Shown here: positions 4,324 through 5,071 of the stretch, in pieces
How the letters are laid out: each line of letters begins with the position of its first letter
Numbering within the stretch: the stretch's first letter is position 1
Origin: Candidatus Hydrogenedentota bacterium
Lineage (GTDB): Bacteria > Hydrogenedentota > Hydrogenedentia > Hydrogenedentales > SLHB01
Length of the DNA stretch: 5,071 nt
Assembly (NCBI GenBank): GCA_026387845.1
Contig: JAPLKX010000305.1
Location: forward strand, 1 to 5,071
Direction: 5' to 3'
Notes under the pieces: model-generated
What the model saw: only the letters and a program-made list of their open reading frames with translations
Told to the model about the DNA's origin: nothing
Databases searched by the model: none
Program-made: the position numbers and the translations under genes

Positions 4324-5071
4324 ATGATTGACATTAAACTCCTGCGTGAGGCGCCGGACGTGGTGCGGCGCGCGCTTCAAAACCGGCAAAATCCCATCGA
4401 CCTCGATTCCATCCTGCAACTGGACGGGCGGCGCAGACAACTCCTGTACGATATGGAGCAACTCAAGGCCGAGCAAAACCGGGCTTCTGAAGAGATCGCC
4501 AAGCGGAAGCGGGCCAAACAGGACGCGTCGGATCAGATTGCGTCGATGAAGTCGGTGAGCGAGAAGATCAAGGAATACGCCGAGCAGGTCAAACAGGCGG
4601 ACGCCGAGCTCGAGCAACAGTTGCTCGTTATTCCAAATATTCCCGACGAGTCGGTTCCCATCGGGCCGGACGCGTCGGCGAACAGGGAGGAGCGGCGGTG
4701 GGGCCAGCCGCCCAAGCTGGATTTCGAGCCCAGGGACCACGTCGAGATCGGGGAGATGTGCGGCATCCTGGATTTCGAGCGGGCGGCAAAGATATCGGGA
4801 GCGCGGTTTACGCTGTCGCGTGGGGCGGGCGCGCTGCTCGAACGGGCCCTCATCAATTTCATGCTCGAGACGCACACCCGCGAGCACGGTTATACCGAGA
4901 TCCTCCCGCCGTTCATGACGAACTCGGACTCGATGCGCGGTACGGGGCAGTTGCCCAAGTTCGCCGCAGACCTGTTCAAGGTGGAAGGGGCGGACCTGTG
5001 GCTGATCCCGACTGCCGAGGTGCCGGTGACGAACATCCACCGCGACGAGATCCTCGAGGAAAGTCAGTTGC
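4324..5071 (+). CDS. serS: Seryl-tRNA synthetase, 3' end outside the window (partial)
   Basis: The frame opens at the ATG at 4324 and is still open at the right edge, giving 249 residues of a protein that is normally about 420-430. The N-terminus MIDIKLLREAPDVVRRAL is typical of bacterial SerRS. Residues about 28-100 are highly charged and helical (for example QLKAEQNRASEEIAKRKRAK, 46-65), matching the long antiparallel coiled-coil arm that grips the tRNA(Ser) extra arm. The class II catalytic core follows: IPNIPDESVPIG (103-114), HVEIGE (139-144), the motif 1 helix and strand (about 160-196), TGQLPKF (207-213), and the serine-site TAEVPVTN (230-237). Motifs 2 and 3 lie beyond the window. The enzyme charges tRNA(Ser), and tRNA(Sec), with serine in the cytoplasm. 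Its own ribosome binding site and the 216-bp gap with hairpins suggest expression partly separate from parAB. Confidence 0.95.
   Translation, partial: MIDIKLLREAPDVVRRALQNRQNPIDLDSILQLDGRRRQLLYDMEQLKAEQNRASEEIAKRKRAKQDASDQIASMKSVSEKIKEYAEQVKQADAELEQQLLVIPNIPDESVPIGPDASANREERRWGQPPKLDFEPRDHVEIGEMCGILDFERAAKISGARFTLSRGAGALLERALINFMLETHTREHGYTEILPPFMTNSDSMRGTGQLPKFAADLFKVEGADLWLIPTAEVPVTNIHRDEILEESQL

Overview
The window looks like chromosomal DNA from a GC-rich bacterium. It carries ordinary housekeeping genes with G/C-ending codons and strong ribosome binding sites. There is no transposase, integrase, phage gene, rRNA, tRNA or CRISPR array. A chromosomal-type parA-parB pair, seryl-tRNA synthetase and a kinase of the shikimate kinase family do not fix the phylum. 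The heavy load of short degenerate tandem repeats between genes is a style I associate with large-genome environmental bacteria (PVC/FCB-type or deltaproteobacterial relatives). That is a recollection, not something the sequence proves.

Layout. (1) 2-841, plus strand: the C-terminal 279 residues of a protein with a proline-rich stretch and six exactly phased TPR units, open at the left edge. (2) 882-1762, minus strand, convergent with the TPR gene: a two-gene unit made of an uncharacterised 119-residue protein followed by a shikimate kinase-like P-loop kinase, joined by a TAATG stop/start overlap. (3) 1763-2447: a gap of about 685 bp between divergent genes with no credible gene. It holds several short tandem repeats (7-, 9- and 13-bp periods), a 216-bp imperfect palindrome, and a near-consensus sigma70-type promoter for parA. 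(4) 2448-4107, plus strand: parA and parB, overlapping by 8 bp, the chromosome segregation ATPase and its CTPase/DNA clamp. (5) 4108-4323: a 216-bp gap with a four-box alternating hairpin element and another 7-bp repeat. (6) 4324-5071: the N-terminal 249 residues of serS, cut by the right edge.

Functional links. ParA and ParB form one segregation system and are translationally coupled. The kinase-like gene and the small unknown gene are also coupled, so they may share a process. serS has its own ribosome binding site and may be transcribed separately from parAB, because the hairpin element lies between them. The least explained material is non-coding: every intergenic gap holds 7- or 9-bp degenerate tandem repeats, one of them abutting the parA -35 box, and there are two structured inverted-repeat elements. 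No clearly new multi-gene system is visible. The best leads are these repeats and the kinase variant, which lacks the substrate-binding arginine expected of shikimate kinase.
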